Positions 24,288-36,100 of a stretch of 64,000 nt of DNA are shown here, one piece after another (the first letter of the stretch is position 1; every line of letters starts with the position of its first letter). The position numbers and the translations under genes were made by a program. Source of the DNA: Rhipidocladum racemiflorum (taxonomy: Eukaryota; Streptophyta; Magnoliopsida; Poales; Poaceae); the NCBI GenBank assembly GCA_036346355.1, contig CM070579.1, forward strand, positions 9,796,001 to 9,860,000. The letters are read 5' to 3'. The notes beneath the pieces were generated by a model, which was given only the letters and a program-made list of their open reading frames with translations, was not told the origin of the DNA and did no database searches.

Positions 24288-25145
24288 TGACGGGTACCCA
24301 TACTATGGGTACCCCCATCAGCCCGGCACCACGAACGGGCTAACCCGCCTCTACAAAGGCCCAGCACCAGTGACAGGTACACGGGCCGCAGATATGGGCC
24401 GCGCCCTGGTCGGAGCCAACCTCAGGCGGTCGACAGCCCCCGACCCCTTCCGTACGGTCAGTCCGCTCCACCGGCGCTCAAGCGAGCGGGGCCCACGCCG
24501 GTGTCAGACAACCGCCCCGTGCACATGACATCGCCCGGCGTCCACGCCAGGTTAGGTGGCGCCTTCCCGAGACTGTCAGAAGGGTCACTGAAGAAGTCAA
24601 AGCCCCCGTCCCGTCGACTGACACACCGCAGAGGGAGGCGTCCTCCCCCGAGGTCAAGCAAAGGTCAAGCACCATTAAAACTACCGAAGCTGACAGGTAC
24701 ACGGAACATCACGTCATCCTGACAGACCAGCAGAAGACCGCTCACCGGAGGACTACCAACCCGACATGGGGTAGAAAGAGGTCGGACGACAAGACGGAAA
24801 CCAGACTCCAAGGCAGACAGTACCCCTTCCTCTTTTTCTCCCCCGAAACTTCCATGTAAACCGGCCGTCTCCAGGTATATAAGGAGAGGCAGGAGCGGGG
24901 AGATGGAGATGGGGGAAAAAACAGCATTCTAAACCACAACTGAACAACCCACCGAGACCAGCTCTCGTTGTATTCCTGCGGTAATTGTTCGACGCTAAGA
25001 GTAATACACCTCATCGAGCGAACTGGAGTAGGGACGTTCAGCCCGAACCAGTATAAACACCAGGCTTCTTGAGTCGACCATTCGGGGAGAGGGAGCGCGC
25101 GACCCCTACGACTGTAAATTCGTGACACGGCACGAAACACCGACA
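24288..25145 (+). mobile_element. 5' LTR of the Tat element
   Basis: It starts TGACGGGTACCCATACT and ends GAAACACCGACA, 858 bp. TATATAAGG at 24876-24884 is the likely core promoter, with transcription expected to start about 30 bp downstream. It pairs with the 3' LTR at 37584-38437. The ORFs on either strand within it also occur in the other LTR and have no protein features. Confidence 0.93.
24876..24884 (+). promoter_or_regulatory. TATA box of the Tat 5' LTR
   Basis: TATATAAGG in a GC-rich LTR, duplicated at 38166-38174 in the 3' LTR. It sits about 590 bp into the LTR on the coding strand of gag-pol. Confidence 0.75.
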
Positions 25146-25147
25146 GT

Positions 25148-25165
25148 TGGCGCGCCAGGTAGGGG
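25148..25165 (+). other. Primer binding site of the Tat element
   Basis: TGGCGCGCCAGGTAGGGG begins two bases after the CGACA end of the 5' LTR. TGG is the complement of a tRNA CCA tail, so this is the minus-strand primer site. I cannot name the tRNA with confidence from memory. Confidence 0.75.
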
Positions 25166-25219
25166 GCCATCGCGCGTCATCGCCGCATCCTCCTTCGGAT
25201 TCCCATCTCCCCCCCCCCG

Positions 25220-26575
25220 ATGGCTTCTTTTTCTCGCGACGACTCGCCGACGTCGAGGGGCTGGATTCGCTTCGGTGCCCTCGACTTCGTCGTCACCACG
25301 GCAGGGGAGCTCGTTCTCGTCCCCGTCGCCCTCCGAGACCAGGCGCCCTCCACGAGCTTGGACGCAGTCGCCGATGTTCTCGGCAACCTCCGCCTCGAGA
25401 CCCCGGTGCGGGCCTCGCCGGCGGACCCATCGCGCGCCAGCGTTGCCCCCGACAACGCTACGCGCGATCCACGACGGGCGATAATCTCGCCCTCCGCGAG
25501 CTCCCGGCTCATGGCCATGACTGGCTACGCGCCTACCTCTCTCCATGACCTGCTGGGGGACTCCTCCAGCCACAGCTCCAGCTCCGACAGGGAGCACCCC
25601 CCGCGCAGGATGTACTCTCGAGAGTGCAACATGGCGGGTGCGGCGGAGCCATCCTCCACCCCCGCAACCCTCGGGACCCTCCTCCTGAGCGGCGATGCGC
25701 GGCAGGAAGAGTCCCGGCGGGAAGATGGCGCGCACCATCAGCGTTGCCTCGCCAACCTCCAGCAACAGCGCGAAGAGCTGGAGTCCCGGAAGGCCGAGCT
25801 CGACAAGCTCCAGGCCGACCTGGAGCAACGTCAGCCCCAGCCGCTGGTTGCCCCCAGCGCACGCCCCTGCGCGCGCCAGGTACACCAGTAGCTGGCCGAG
25901 GGAACGAGCGATCTTCCGTTCTTCCCCCACGCCAACCAGAACATCGCCGTGGCAGCTATGTTGCTCCGCGGGTTACCCGAGCCGATGGACCCGAAAGCCA
26001 GGGCTACCTACCAGAACCTCCGGGGGCTGGTTGAGCGTGCTGCCGTGCAGCACGCCCAGGGTTCCGACTCCCGACACTCGGGTGCAACGTCGGGTCGTCT
26101 CGGCCACTCCCCCTCGCGGGGTCGTCAGAGCTTAGCCAAGACGGCCCCACTCCAGGAGCTCCCCCAGGTGTCGCGCACCCCGGTGCGCCACCGACTGGGG
26201 GACAACCGTGACCTTCGCGCCACCCTCGATGCGCGGAGGAGAGTCGCCGACGTGGCGGCATCATCTCAGGTTGCGGATAGCGGGCGACGCGACCACCCCG
26301 ACCCGGGGTTCGACGGCCCCGGGCGGCATGCGTTCACCCGCGCCGTCCGCAACGCCAACTTCCCGGCCAGGTTCCGAGCTCCGACCAACATAGCCAAGTA
26401 CACGGGGGCGACAAACCCCAGTGTGTGGCTAGAAGACTACCAGCTCGCCTGCCGGGCCGGGGGAGCGACGACGACTTCTTCATCATCCAGTATCTCCCCA
26501 TTTATCTCGCAGACTCCGCTCGAGCCTGGCTCGAGTACCTGCCCGCAGACACCATCGGCAGCTGGGCCGACCTGA
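25220..26575 (+). pseudogene. Tat gag, N-terminal part, with in-frame stop and frameshift
   Basis: An ATG at 25220 opens a 223-codon frame: a serine/alanine-rich region, then a coiled-coil stretch (NLQQQREELESRKAELDKLQ, about residues 178-197). A TAG at 25889-25891 interrupts it. The same frame continues to 26575 with FPARFRAPTNIAKYTG and NPSVWLEDYQLACR, which enter the retrotransposon gag domain. A frameshift near 26455 moves the rest of gag into the next frame (26425-27966). Gag forms the particle shell. The stop and the shift mean no full-length Gag can be made. Confidence 0.85.
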
Positions 26576-27966
26576 CGAATCTTTTCGTCGGGAATTTCCA
26601 GGGCACGTATAAGCGCCCTGGCAACTCCTGGGACCTGAAGAGCTGCAAGCAGCAGCCGGGGGAGACCCTCTGGGACTACATCCACCGCTTCTCCCAGCAG
26701 TGCAACGAGCTCCCCGACATCCGTGACGCCGACGTCGTCGGGGCGTTCATCTACGGCACCACTTGCGAGGCTCTGGTCCACAAGTTGGGCTGCGCAAAGC
26801 CTCGGACCACCAAGGAGCTTCTCGACATCGCCACCAACCATGCCTCTGGCGAGGAAGCCGTGGGGGCCATCTTCGAGAGGAAGGTGGCCCACAAGACGTC
26901 CGGATCCGAGGCTGGCGCCCCTTCCGACCGCTCCAGCAAAAGGAAACGGAAGGGGAAGCAAGGCCGCGAAGGCCATATGGTCGCCGCCGCCGACCGCCCT
27001 GCCAAGCAGCAAGCACGGCAGACGCCCGACCGATTTGAAAGGTTGATGGATAGTCCGTGCCCGAACCACGACTACCCCGTCAAGCACAAGTATCGGGACT
27101 GCGAAGTCCTGAAACGGTTTCTCTCCGGGAACCCCACGACATCGCGGGGAAAGGGGAAGAAGCGCGACCCGGCGCCCGACACCGGGGCAAAGGGTGATGA
27201 GGCGACCGACGAGTTCCCACAGCTCGACAGTTGCCTCATGATCTTCGGAGGGGCAGAGTGCTACGCTGACAAGCGTCGGTTGAAGCTCGCTCACCGCGAG
27301 GTCCACACGGCGGCTCCCGCCGTACCCAGCTACCTGAGGTGGTCGGAGTGCCCGATCGCCTTCGATCGGACCGACCACCCCGACCACGTCCCGCACCCAG
27401 GACGCTACCCGCTCGTTGTCGACCCCATCGTGGGGACGAAGCGCCTAACCAAGGTGCTCATGGACGGCGGCAGCGGTCTCAACATCATGTATGTCGAGAC
27501 CTTGGACGCCCTGGGGGTCCCCCGCGCCGCCCTTCGGCCAAGCAAGGCGCCTTTCCACGGCGTTGTTCCGGGCCAGCAGGCCCATCCGCTCGGGCAGGTC
27601 GACCTGCCCGTAACTTTCGGGAGCTCGGACAACTTCCGCACCGAGAGCCTCATCTTTGAGGTCGTGGATTTTCCCGGCTCTTACCACGCCATCTTGGGGA
27701 GGCCGTGCTACGCGAAGTTCATGGCGGTCCCCAACTACACCTACCTCAAGCTGAAGATGCCAGGGCCACAGGGTGTCATCACCGTGGCCGCGTCTTTCCA
27801 GCTTGCTTACAACTGCGAACGGAGCAGTTGTGAACTTGCCTCGGCGGTCGTCGCTTCCGCTGAGCTTGCCCGACTCCAGGAGGGGCCCCCGAATCCGCCC
27901 CGACTCCAGCAAGTCGAGGTCAAGTTCCTTCAAATCCACGGAGGACACGAAGGAGGTCGCGGTTGA
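26425..27966 (+). pseudogene. Tat gag C-terminal part and aspartic protease
   Basis: Real coding starts after the frameshift near 26455. The gag domain reads FFIIQYLPIYLADSARAWLE, NLFVGNFQGTYKRPG and GETLWDYIHRFSQQCNEL. A basic linker (KRKRKGKQGREG) and a zinc-finger-like CPNHDYPVKHKYRDC segment follow. The protease has VLMDGGSGLNIMYVETL near 27456-27510, where DGGSG replaces the common DTG/DSG, and ends with YHAILGRPCYAKF. Near 27930 the frame shifts again, so protease and RT are not contiguous. The ORF's own first ATG lies inside the shadow frame and is not the natural start. Confidence 0.88.
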
Positions 27967-28018
27967 TCTCGAAGATCCTGCCAAGGCCGTGCGGATTGGG
28001 GTCGCCCTCACTACCAAA

Positions 28019-29890
28019 TAGGAAAACGCGCTCGTCGACTTCCTCCGAACAAACCGAGACGTCTTCGCTTGGAGACCCTCGAACATGCCGGGAGTTCCCA
28101 AGGAAGTCGCCGAGCACTCTCTCAATATCCGACTGGGCTCCAGATCGGTCGCCCAACGCCTGCGCCGCTTCGACGAAGAGAAGCGTCGGGCCATTGGGGA
28201 AGAAATCGCCAAACTTTTGGCCGCTGGCTTTGTAAAGGAGGTGCGCCACCCTAAGTGGCTCGCCAATCTCGTTCTTGTAAGAAAAAAGTTGGGGCAATGG
28301 AGAATGTGTGTGGATTATACGAGCCTCAACAAGGCCTGTCCAAAAGACCCGTTCCCGTTGCCTCGCATCGACCAAGTCGTGGACTCCACCGCCGGGTGTG
28401 AGTCCCTTTCTTTTCTGGATGCCTACTCGGGCTACCACCAGATTGCGATGAAGGAGTCCGACCAGCTCATGACCTCCTTCATCACTCCGTACGGCTCGTA
28501 CTGTTACGTCACGATGCCCTTTGGTCTGAAAAATGCGGGCGCAACATACCAGCGATGTATGCAGACGTGTTTTTCAGACCAAATTGGCCGTAACATCGAG
28601 GCCTATGTCGACGACATCGTTGTCAAGACCAGGAGGGCCGAGGACCTCGTCACCGACCTGGAGGAGACTTTTGCGAACCTTCGACGGTTTCACATAAAGC
28701 TCAACCCCGAGAAGTGCGTCTTTGGGGTTCCGAAAGGGAAGCTGCTCGGCTTCATCGTCTCCGAGCGCGGCATCGAAGCCAACCGCGACAAAATTTCCGC
28801 CATCATGAGGATGGGGCCTATCAACGATCTGAAGGGGGTTCAGAGGCTGATGGGGTGTCTCGCGGCCCTGAGCCGCTTCGTGTCCCGCCTCGGCGAATGG
28901 GGGATGCCACTCTACAAGCTGATGAAGAAATCCGACCGCTTCTGCTGGACCAAAGAAGCTCAGGAAGCCCTCAGTCGACTGAAGGCATTTCTGACTTCGC
29001 CTCCGGTGTTGGTCGCCCCGGAACCACAAGAGCCGCTCCTCCTCTACATTGCGGCCACGACCCAGGTCGTCAGCGCGGCGCTCGTCGTAGAGCGAGCGGA
29101 AGAAGGACGTATCTTCAAGGTGCAAAGGCCGGTCTACTTCGTCAGCGAAGTGCTCTCTGAAATAAAGGTTCGGTACCCCCAAGTACAGAAGCTGTTGTAT
29201 TCGGTGCTCATCTCCAAGAGGAAGCTGGTCCACTACTTCGACCGGCACCCCGTCTCCGTGGTGACCTCGTCACCCCTGGGAGAGATCGTCCACAACCGCG
29301 ACGCCACCGAAAGGATCTCCAAGTGGGCCCTTGAGCTCAACGGCCTCGACATATCGTACGTCCCTCGGATGGCGATCAAGTCGCAGGCCTTGGCTGACTT
29401 CGTCGCCGAGTGGACCGAAGCGCAAGACCCGCCGGTGGTCGAGGACCCCGAGTACTGGACAATGTACTTCGACGGATCTTACACCAAGAACGGAGCCGGC
29501 GAGGGGGTCGTCATCATCTCCCCACTCGGTAACAAGCTCCTGTACGCCATCCGACTGCTTTTCGACGCCACCAACAATGTCGCCGAGTACGAAGCCCTTG
29601 TCAACGGTCTTCAGATCGCCGCCGACCTCGGCGCTCGACGGCTCTACGTCCACGGCGACTCCAAGTTGGTCGTCGACCAAGTGATGAAAGCCACCGAGCC
29701 TCGCGACGCTCGGATGGCCGCCTATTGTTTGGAGGTTCGCAAGCTCGAGGAAAGGTTCAAAGGGTTCGAGCTTCACCACAGTTACCAACGTTACAATGGT
29801 GAAGCCGACTCTCTCGCCAACCTTGCCTCCGGCAAAGGGCCGGTTCCCCCCGGAGTCTTCATCTCCGACCTCCATAAACCATCCATCTGA
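28019..29890 (+). pseudogene. Tat reverse transcriptase and RNase H
   Basis: A long open frame from 28022, just after a TAG at 28019-28021, to a TGA at 29888-29890. RT motifs are VDYTSLNKACPKDPFPLPRI, FLDAYSGYHQIAM, PFGLKNAGATYQR and the catalytic YVDDIVVKT near 28602. The connection domain includes FVSRLGEWGMPLYKLMKK. An RNase HI domain begins at YFDGSYTKNGAGEG (29467) with NVAEYEALVNGLQ and VHGDSKLVVDQV, so the acidic residues of its active site are present. The domains look intact, but the bordering stops isolate them from gag-protease and from integrase. Confidence 0.93.
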
Positions 29891-31243
29891 TTGGGACCAA
29901 GCGCTGAGGGCCCATCCGACCCCCTAAAAGCGGATGCTCCGGCCGACCTTCGGACGGACTCGCACCCGCCTGGGTCGGACCTTGGTGTCCTAAACGTCGA
30001 GACCGACTGGAGGCAACTCTTCATCGACCGGTTGACGGACGGGTCACTCCCCGCCGATACCACCGAGGCTCGACGCCTCGCTCGGCGGGCCAAGTCTTTT
30101 GTCCTGATCGACAATACCCTCTACAAGAGGAGCCCATCGGGAATCCTTCAGAAGTGCATCCCGACCGACCAAGGGAAGCACCTTCTGCTTGACATCCACG
30201 GCGGGGTCTGCGAGCACCATGCTGCGCCGCGGTCCCTGGTAGGAAAAGCCTTCCGACAAGGTTTTTACTGGCCGACCGCCGTGGCGGACGCAACGCAAAT
30301 CGCCCGCACCTGCGAAGGATGCCAATTCTTCGCCAGGCAGACGCACCTGCCCGCACAAGCCCTGCAGACGATCCCCATCACGTGGCCCTTCGCGGTTTGG
30401 GGGCTCGATCTGGTCGGGCCCTTCAGAAAGGCGCCCGGGGGCTTCACTCACTTGCTCGTCGCTGTGGACAAGTTCACCAAGTGGATAGAAGCCAAGCCGT
30501 TGGCGACTATTACCTCGGCGCAGGCGGCAAGCTTCTTCCGCGACATTGTCTACCGCTTCGGAGTCCCAAACTCCATCATCACCGACAACGGAACACAGTT
30601 CACAGGCAAGGAGTTCCTCGAGTTCTGCGACGACTTCAACATCCGAGTCGACTGGGCGGCGGTTGCGCACCCTCGCGCCAACGATCAGGCCGAGCGGGCC
30701 AATGGCATGATCCTTCAAGGGCTCAAGCCGCGGATCTTCAGTCGGCTGAAGAAATTCGCAGGACGGTGGGCCGCCGATCTGCCCCCCGTTCTTTGGAGCA
30801 TGCGCACCACGCCGACACGGTCGACCGAGTTCACACCTTTCTTCTTGGTATTCGGAGCAGAGGCCGTCCTCCCGATCGACCTCGAGTACGGCGCGCCAAG
30901 GGTACAAAACTACGACAGCGCGCGGGGGCCGGAGGCGCAGCAAGACGACCTCGACCAACTCGACGAAGCACGAGACGTCGCAATCTTGCGATTGGCCAAG
31001 TATCAGCAGACACTACGCCGGTACCACAGTCGACTGATTCGCGGCCGGTCGTTCGAAGTCGGCGACTTAGTGCTACGCCAAGTTCAGTCCACGAAGGACA
31101 GGCACAAGCTCTCTCCGCCTTGGGAGGGCCCTTTTACCATCACAGAAGTCCTCCGACCAGGCACTTTTCGTCTCAAAGACACTGAAGGAAATCTCGTTAC
31201 GAACGCTTGGAACATAGAGAAGCTGAGAAGGTTCTATCCGTAG
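29891..31243 (+). pseudogene. Tat integrase, open frame behind a stop codon
   Basis: In the same frame as RT, directly after the TGA at 29888-29890, a 450-codon frame encodes integrase. The zinc-binding part is IHGGVCEHHAAPR...ARTCEGCQFFARQ. The catalytic core has WGLDLVGPF, IITDNGTQFTGKEF and NDQAERANGMI, supplying the D, D and E of the active site. The C-terminal domain ends GDLVLRQVQ...WEGPFTITEV. There is no chromodomain, as expected for Tat elements. The frame is otherwise intact, ending at 31243. It has no natural start of its own, because it should be translated as part of Pol. Confidence 0.92.
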
Positions 31244-31697
31244 CCAGCCTCTCTCCTCTTTGTACCGCTCGAAAAATACTTGAACAAAGAAAGCCGCAGC
31301 GGTCGGACGACCGACCGAGTGGCCTCTCTCTCTCTCTCTCTCTTTTGAATCTCTCCCATTTTTGTTGACCCCAAGCACTACGACCTCCACCCCGGAAGCA
31401 GAGGTCCCGAAGTAGTACTCTACGGGTCACGCAATCCGCGAATGCGAGGGCAACCGACTAGCAGATTGGTTGGGGCATTCCATTCCGTCGCGCAAGCTCG
31501 CACTAAACGCCACCTCGAACCTACGCCTGACCCCTTGCGGTCCCTAAAGGCTGCGGTTATCGGCGAGCGCGAGGGCGAAATCTTAAAGAAGAAGAAAAAT
31601 GGGGAGCAAACAGAGACATAAGAGAAACACAATCACTTTATTCATTTACGGGAGGAGCATCAGTCCCACCGGCGAAGCGTCGCCCACCGAGGTCCCT
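31244..31697 (+). other. Tat spacer downstream of integrase
   Basis: No conserved ORF on either strand. A CT microsatellite occupies about 31323-31342. The rest is unremarkable GC-rich sequence leading to the first antisense ORF. Confidence 0.6.
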
Positions 31698-31943
31698 TCA
31701 CTCGGCAAGTGCACGGTACTCCTCCTGGTGCGCGCCCAGCCAGCCAAACGACGCGTAACGTCGCTCAGTCAGCGCCTGGACCAGCAGCGCCCTCACCTCC
31801 CACAGGCGAGGAATGCCCGCGACAAGGACGCCAACTCGCCGTGCATCCCCGAGCACGGCTTCGGCTTCAACCTCCGCCACCACCCGCAGCCAGGCTTGCT
31901 CGTCGCCTACTTCCCCTCGGAGCTGTGTGTAGCGGTCTGCCAT
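31698..31943 (-). CDS. Tat antisense ORF 2, small protein of 81 residues
   Basis: An uninterrupted minus-strand frame from an ATG at 31943 to a stop at 31698 encodes MADRYTQLRGEVGDEQAWLR..., with VVAEVEAEAVLGDARR and RRYASFGWLGAHQEEYRAL. The protein is short, charged and predicted helical, with no signal peptide or membrane segment. I chose the ATG at 31943, not the upstream in-frame ATG at 32099, because a TATA box lies between them at 32007-32015. Antisense ORFs at this position are a known feature of Tat-lineage elements; no function is established that I know of. Unlike its neighbours it carries no stop or shift. Confidence 0.6.
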   Translation of the reverse strand: MADRYTQLRGEVGDEQAWLRVVAEVEAEAVLGDARRVGVLVAGIPRLWEVRALLVQALTERRYASFGWLGAHQEEYRALAE

Positions 31944-32006
31944 GGCACACAAAGGGAACTTGCTTGATGGCAGTCCTGACGGAGCAACGAGGGCACCAGC
32001 GCGTCT

Positions 32007-32015
32007 CCTTTTATA
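32007..32015 (-). promoter_or_regulatory. TATA box for antisense ORF 2
   Basis: A minus-strand TATAAAAGG lies 64 bp upstream of the ATG at 31943, inside GC-rich sequence where such a motif is unlikely by chance. Transcription would start near 31980, leaving a short leader. Confidence 0.55.
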
Positions 32016-32269
32016 GCCCGTGGCACGGAAGACGAAGTGCCTCGAGTTACGCTGGGAAGCGAGAGCCGAGGCATCTGACACCAATTCCAAAATCGGCATG
32101 GTCCTCCAGGCGAGTTAATCTAGCCTTGTCCCGAAAAGTTCCTCTTCTTTCGATTTTTCGCGCGCCTGCCCCAGGCTCAAGCGGTGCGCGGAGACTGCAC
32201 CTCCAGTCCCCACGCACCACTCGGGGGCTGCTTACGACCCCAGGGGTCGGTGACCTAGGTCGATAACCC

Positions 32270-32830
32270 AACCGACCGAGCTACCTTCCTCATAGTAACC
32301 TCTTCGACCCAAATGCTGCAGCCTACGCCCCCGCGGCTACGGCTTCAAAGTAGCACTTTGCGGAAGAGGGGAGCTACTCGAGCAAGAGGCCAAGGCCAGT
32401 CGGGACCTTTCGATTTGGGTCAGCAGACCGACCGAGCGAACGATCTACTTTAACCCAGGTCAACCCCCGACCGACCAAACAATCTTCCTCGCGGTGATTT
32501 CCTCAACCCGAACGCTATAGCCTACGCCTCCGTGGCTACGGCTCCAAAGTAGCATTTCGCGAAAAAAGGGAGTCGCCCGAGCAGAAGATAGCTTGGTCGG
32601 TCAGGGCAGTCCGACCTAGGGCACTACTAAAAGCATACAAGTCGACCGACCAAGCTATCTTCCTCGCGGCGATTTCCTCGACCCAAATGCTGCGACCTAC
32701 GCCTCCATGGCTACGGCTTCAAAGCGGCATTTTGCGGGAGAAAGGAGTCCTCCGAGCGAAAGAAACCAGCGTCGGTCGAAATGCTCCGACTTAGGCCAGC
32801 GTTCCAACCGACCAAACGGGAACTTCGCGG
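32270..32830. repeat. Three diverged tandem repeats, period about 175-200 bp
   Basis: The blocks ACCGACC..GCTATCTTCCTC, TTCCTCGACCCAAATGCTG and CTACGCC.CC.TGGCTACGGC, plus AAAGTAGCATTTTGCG, recur three times. The CGACCC-type anchor lies at 32305, 32504 and 32679. A partial fourth copy may follow. Position: between the two antisense units of the Tat element. It has no coding potential. Confidence 0.8.
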
Positions 32831-33120
32831 AGGAGGCAGTTTGAACTAAGCAATTCGATGCCATTCCAAAGCGCCTCCCCTCTGCGAAGCAAGCGCTCTA
32901 AGTCGCTTGTCTCATCCCGTGTTCTCTTCAGATGTGGTTGGCACAACACCTACGCTCTCAGGGCACCCCCGCGGGTCCTGTGGCTACGGTCGTAAGATTG
33001 TCCATCGCGCAGAAGAAGCACGAGATAGGCAGGCTAAAACTCAAAGCAACCCGACAGGTCAGATTCGTTTGCGATAATTATGTTCATTACATATGCTGCA
33101 AAAGTAAAAAACGAAGAAAA

Positions 33121-36100
33121 CTAATCGTCTCCTTCCCCCCGGTGGAGGATGTCCCACGGCGAGATCCGGTTGGCAATCTCCTGGGCACATGGGTCGACTT
33201 GGGCCATAAACGCCTCGACTTCTTCATCGCTCCGATTGGTGGCGACGCCGCTCCCGACCGCCTCAAGGTCGACACCGTCATAATAAGACACGGTGTTAAC
33301 CAGGGCCGAGGAAGCGCCAAGCACCGCCGCCTCCCGCATCGACGCCTCGACGTGCTCCGGGACCCTCCCAAGTATAGCGAAGATGGCACTGGGGCCCGGA
33401 GTAAGCCCAAGCAGCCGGTCGCAGACGGCCTGGCTGGCCACCCGGAGGGTCGTCAACTCGGCCGTCGTGTCGGCCGCATCCCTCTCCGCCACCTGCTTGT
33501 CCAAAAGGGCCGAGTCTCGCGACTCGACCGCCACGTCCCACTGCTCCACCACCGCCCTTTGCGACTCCAGCATGTCGCTAAGGTCCTTCCGCAGCTCTGC
33601 GAAGACAAAACAGCGTCAGAAGACGCCCGCTACAACAACTACCGAGAGGTGGGACTACTCACCGGTCACGGAGGCCTCCTTGGCGCGAAGCTCCTCCTCG
33701 GCCTTGGCGGGCGCTTCCCGGTCGGACGCAAGATCCCCCCGAGCAAGGTCTCGCTCGCCACGCAGCTGGTCGGCCTCCCTCTGGGCCAACTCGCATTTCT
33801 CTCGGAAGAGGGCGGCCTCCGCCCGAGCGGACTCCTCTGCGCGGACCGCAGAAGTCTTGGCCCTCTCGGCCTCCGCCAGGGCCGACCTGGCCCTCTCCCC
33901 CTCGTCGGTCAACGACTCCGTAAGTCGCTGAGCCTCTCGCAAGGCTTCAGTGACTTCCCCCAGCCGCTGACCGGCCGCGGCAACCTTCCCTTGCTCGGTA
34001 ACGAGCGCCCTTTGGGCGTCGCGCAGCTCTTCCTCCACGACACTCCCCTGGCTGTGCAAACGCCGGAGGAAGCTTGACTTGTCCACCGCCCGGGATATCA
34101 GACGCTGCAAGTGAATTGCCTGTCCGGTCAGTCTCCTTTTCGTTCAAAAATCTACAAAGGACGAGCCCCCGTCAGTCTTACCGATCCGGCCGGGCGGGAC
34201 TCCTGAACGATGAACCTCATCGCCCTGGAGGAAGCGTCAACGGCGTGGAGAAGGTCGGTGCGGATCCTCCCCATCTCCTTCTCCACTTCCCTCTCGCACC
34301 GCTCCAGAGTGTTCCAGTCCTCGCGTTCCGCCCCATCGTCCAAGACGAATGCCGGCTCTTCGAACGGGTCGCTGCCGGGCCAGGTCAGCACGGCAGTCGA
34401 CGGCCGTGCTACCCCGGCATCCCACCCTACCGGAGCGTCCACAGCCGCCGGTTGCGGGTCCTCCTGCGGCGCTCGAACCGCCCAAGCAGGCGGTCGCCCC
34501 GCCGGCGGGGGCGGCAGGACTTCACCAACTTCCCCGGTCGGCAGCGCGGGGGGGAGCGGGCCTGGCAGGACTTCTCCCACCAGTGTCACGGCCGGCAACG
34601 GCCCCGACGCTCCCCCCGCCGGTGGCATCACTTCTCCAGCAGGCTCCGCCGTGGGAAGCGCACCCGCGGGACCCTCGCCCCGATGATCGTCGCCACAGAC
34701 CCCGCTGGCGGGGGCGGAAGTGTGCGACTCCTCGCTCCCGAGGTGGGGCTCAGCGCCCTCCCTACGCTGGAGTGCCCCCTGCACACGGCGGCCAGTCAGG
34801 AACCGCATAAAAGAAACACAGGCAAAGGACCGGTCGGGGGACTCACAAGGCACTTACCGTGAAGAGTGAGTGAGTAGCGCCTGACGCGCCCTTTTTGCCG
34901 GGCCCCTGCGAGGGGGTGTGCGGGATCTTCGTCTCCTCAAAATGAACCCCGCGCTTGCGGCGTCGTCCTCAGAATCGCGAGCACCGACCCCGTGGTTGGA
35001 ACCCACGTCGGAGCCGCCGAAGTCGCCCCGGCGCTCGGGGCCCCCTCGCTCGACGCTGACTCCTCGTCGCCATCGCTCAGGGTCTCGTCGGAGACCTCTT
35101 CACCTCACGCGGCCCGATCCGCACGCTCCTTCCTCTTCCGCGCCTTCGCGGCCTCCTTCTCCGCCCTCCGCGCCTAGAGGGCGGCGTCGTGCTGGTCCGC
35201 GATGAGGCGCACCGCGGCTCTTGCCTCCTTTTCTCCTGGGAGCAAGGCCCGGGAGACCATACCGCTGAGCCCCTACGAAAGCGCACTCGGGTAAGTGGGC
35301 GGGGGAGCAAGAGAAGAAAGAGCCAGAAAGAAGGAACCACCCGACGTACCAGGTTCTGCGGGTTCTGCGCCAAAAACGGCGTGGGCACCTCGCCCACCGC
35401 TTCGGTATCGTCCACGCCGGCGACCGCAGTCACACGCGCGAAGACCTCCGACCCAGGGAGCTCCACCGAAGACGACCTCATGGGGTCGGACACTCCGGTG
35501 TACTCGAACATGGGGCGCAACCGATCCCTAAAGGGTTGGACGTGCCTCTCCATGAACGTGCGGACGACCACCTCGCCTGTCAGGCCTCGTCGCTTCAGAT
35601 CCTCGAGCCGCTCGAGGATCACCTCCACCTTCTTCTGGTCCTTCGAGTCGGGACCCCAAGTCCAGCGGGGACTCTGCACCGGCGGGTTGTCGCTGAAGGC
35701 TGGGGCGCTGTTGCCAAGGTTCTGAACGTAGAACCACTCGCTATGCCACCCCCGGTTCGACGTCGGCAGCTTCACGTCAATGTAGTACTGCTTGCGGCCG
35801 GGACGCAGTTGGATGGCCAGGGCGCCGAGGAGACCGGCGGTGTCCGACGGCGGCCGCGCAAAGAAGAAATGACGCCAGAGCCCCCAGTGGGGTTCGATCC
35901 CTAGGAAAGCCTCGCACAGCGTGATAAAGATCGCGATGTGGAGGACCCCGTTTGGGTTCAGGTGGTGCACTTCCCCCTGGTAGAAGTGTAGCAGCCTGCG
36001 GACGAACGGGTGGAGGGGGAGGCCAAAGCCGCGCTCGTAAAAGGAGGCGAGCGTGACGATCTCCCCGTCGCCCAATGCGGAGGTTGCGGTCCCCGCCGAC

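Noticed and set aside
25106..25930. 274-codon minus-strand ORF at the Tat gag start
   Set aside because: Opposite a recognised gag region and rich in Gly/Arg; no TATA box or splice signals like those of the two real antisense units.
27445..28266. Long minus-strand ORFs opposite gag-pol (also 26437-27396, 28574-29248 and 30044-30958)
   Set aside because: They mirror conserved plus-strand protease, RT and integrase domains, have no features of their own and arise from high GC content.
30319..31185. 288-codon plus-strand ORF overlapping integrase
   Set aside because: It is a shadow frame of the GC-rich integrase gene and is rich in Arg, Pro and Ser without domain features.
32932..34077. 381-codon plus-strand ORF opposite the antisense gene
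   Set aside because: It spans introns and exons of the antisense gene, shows no domain, and the coiled-coil signal is on the other strand.
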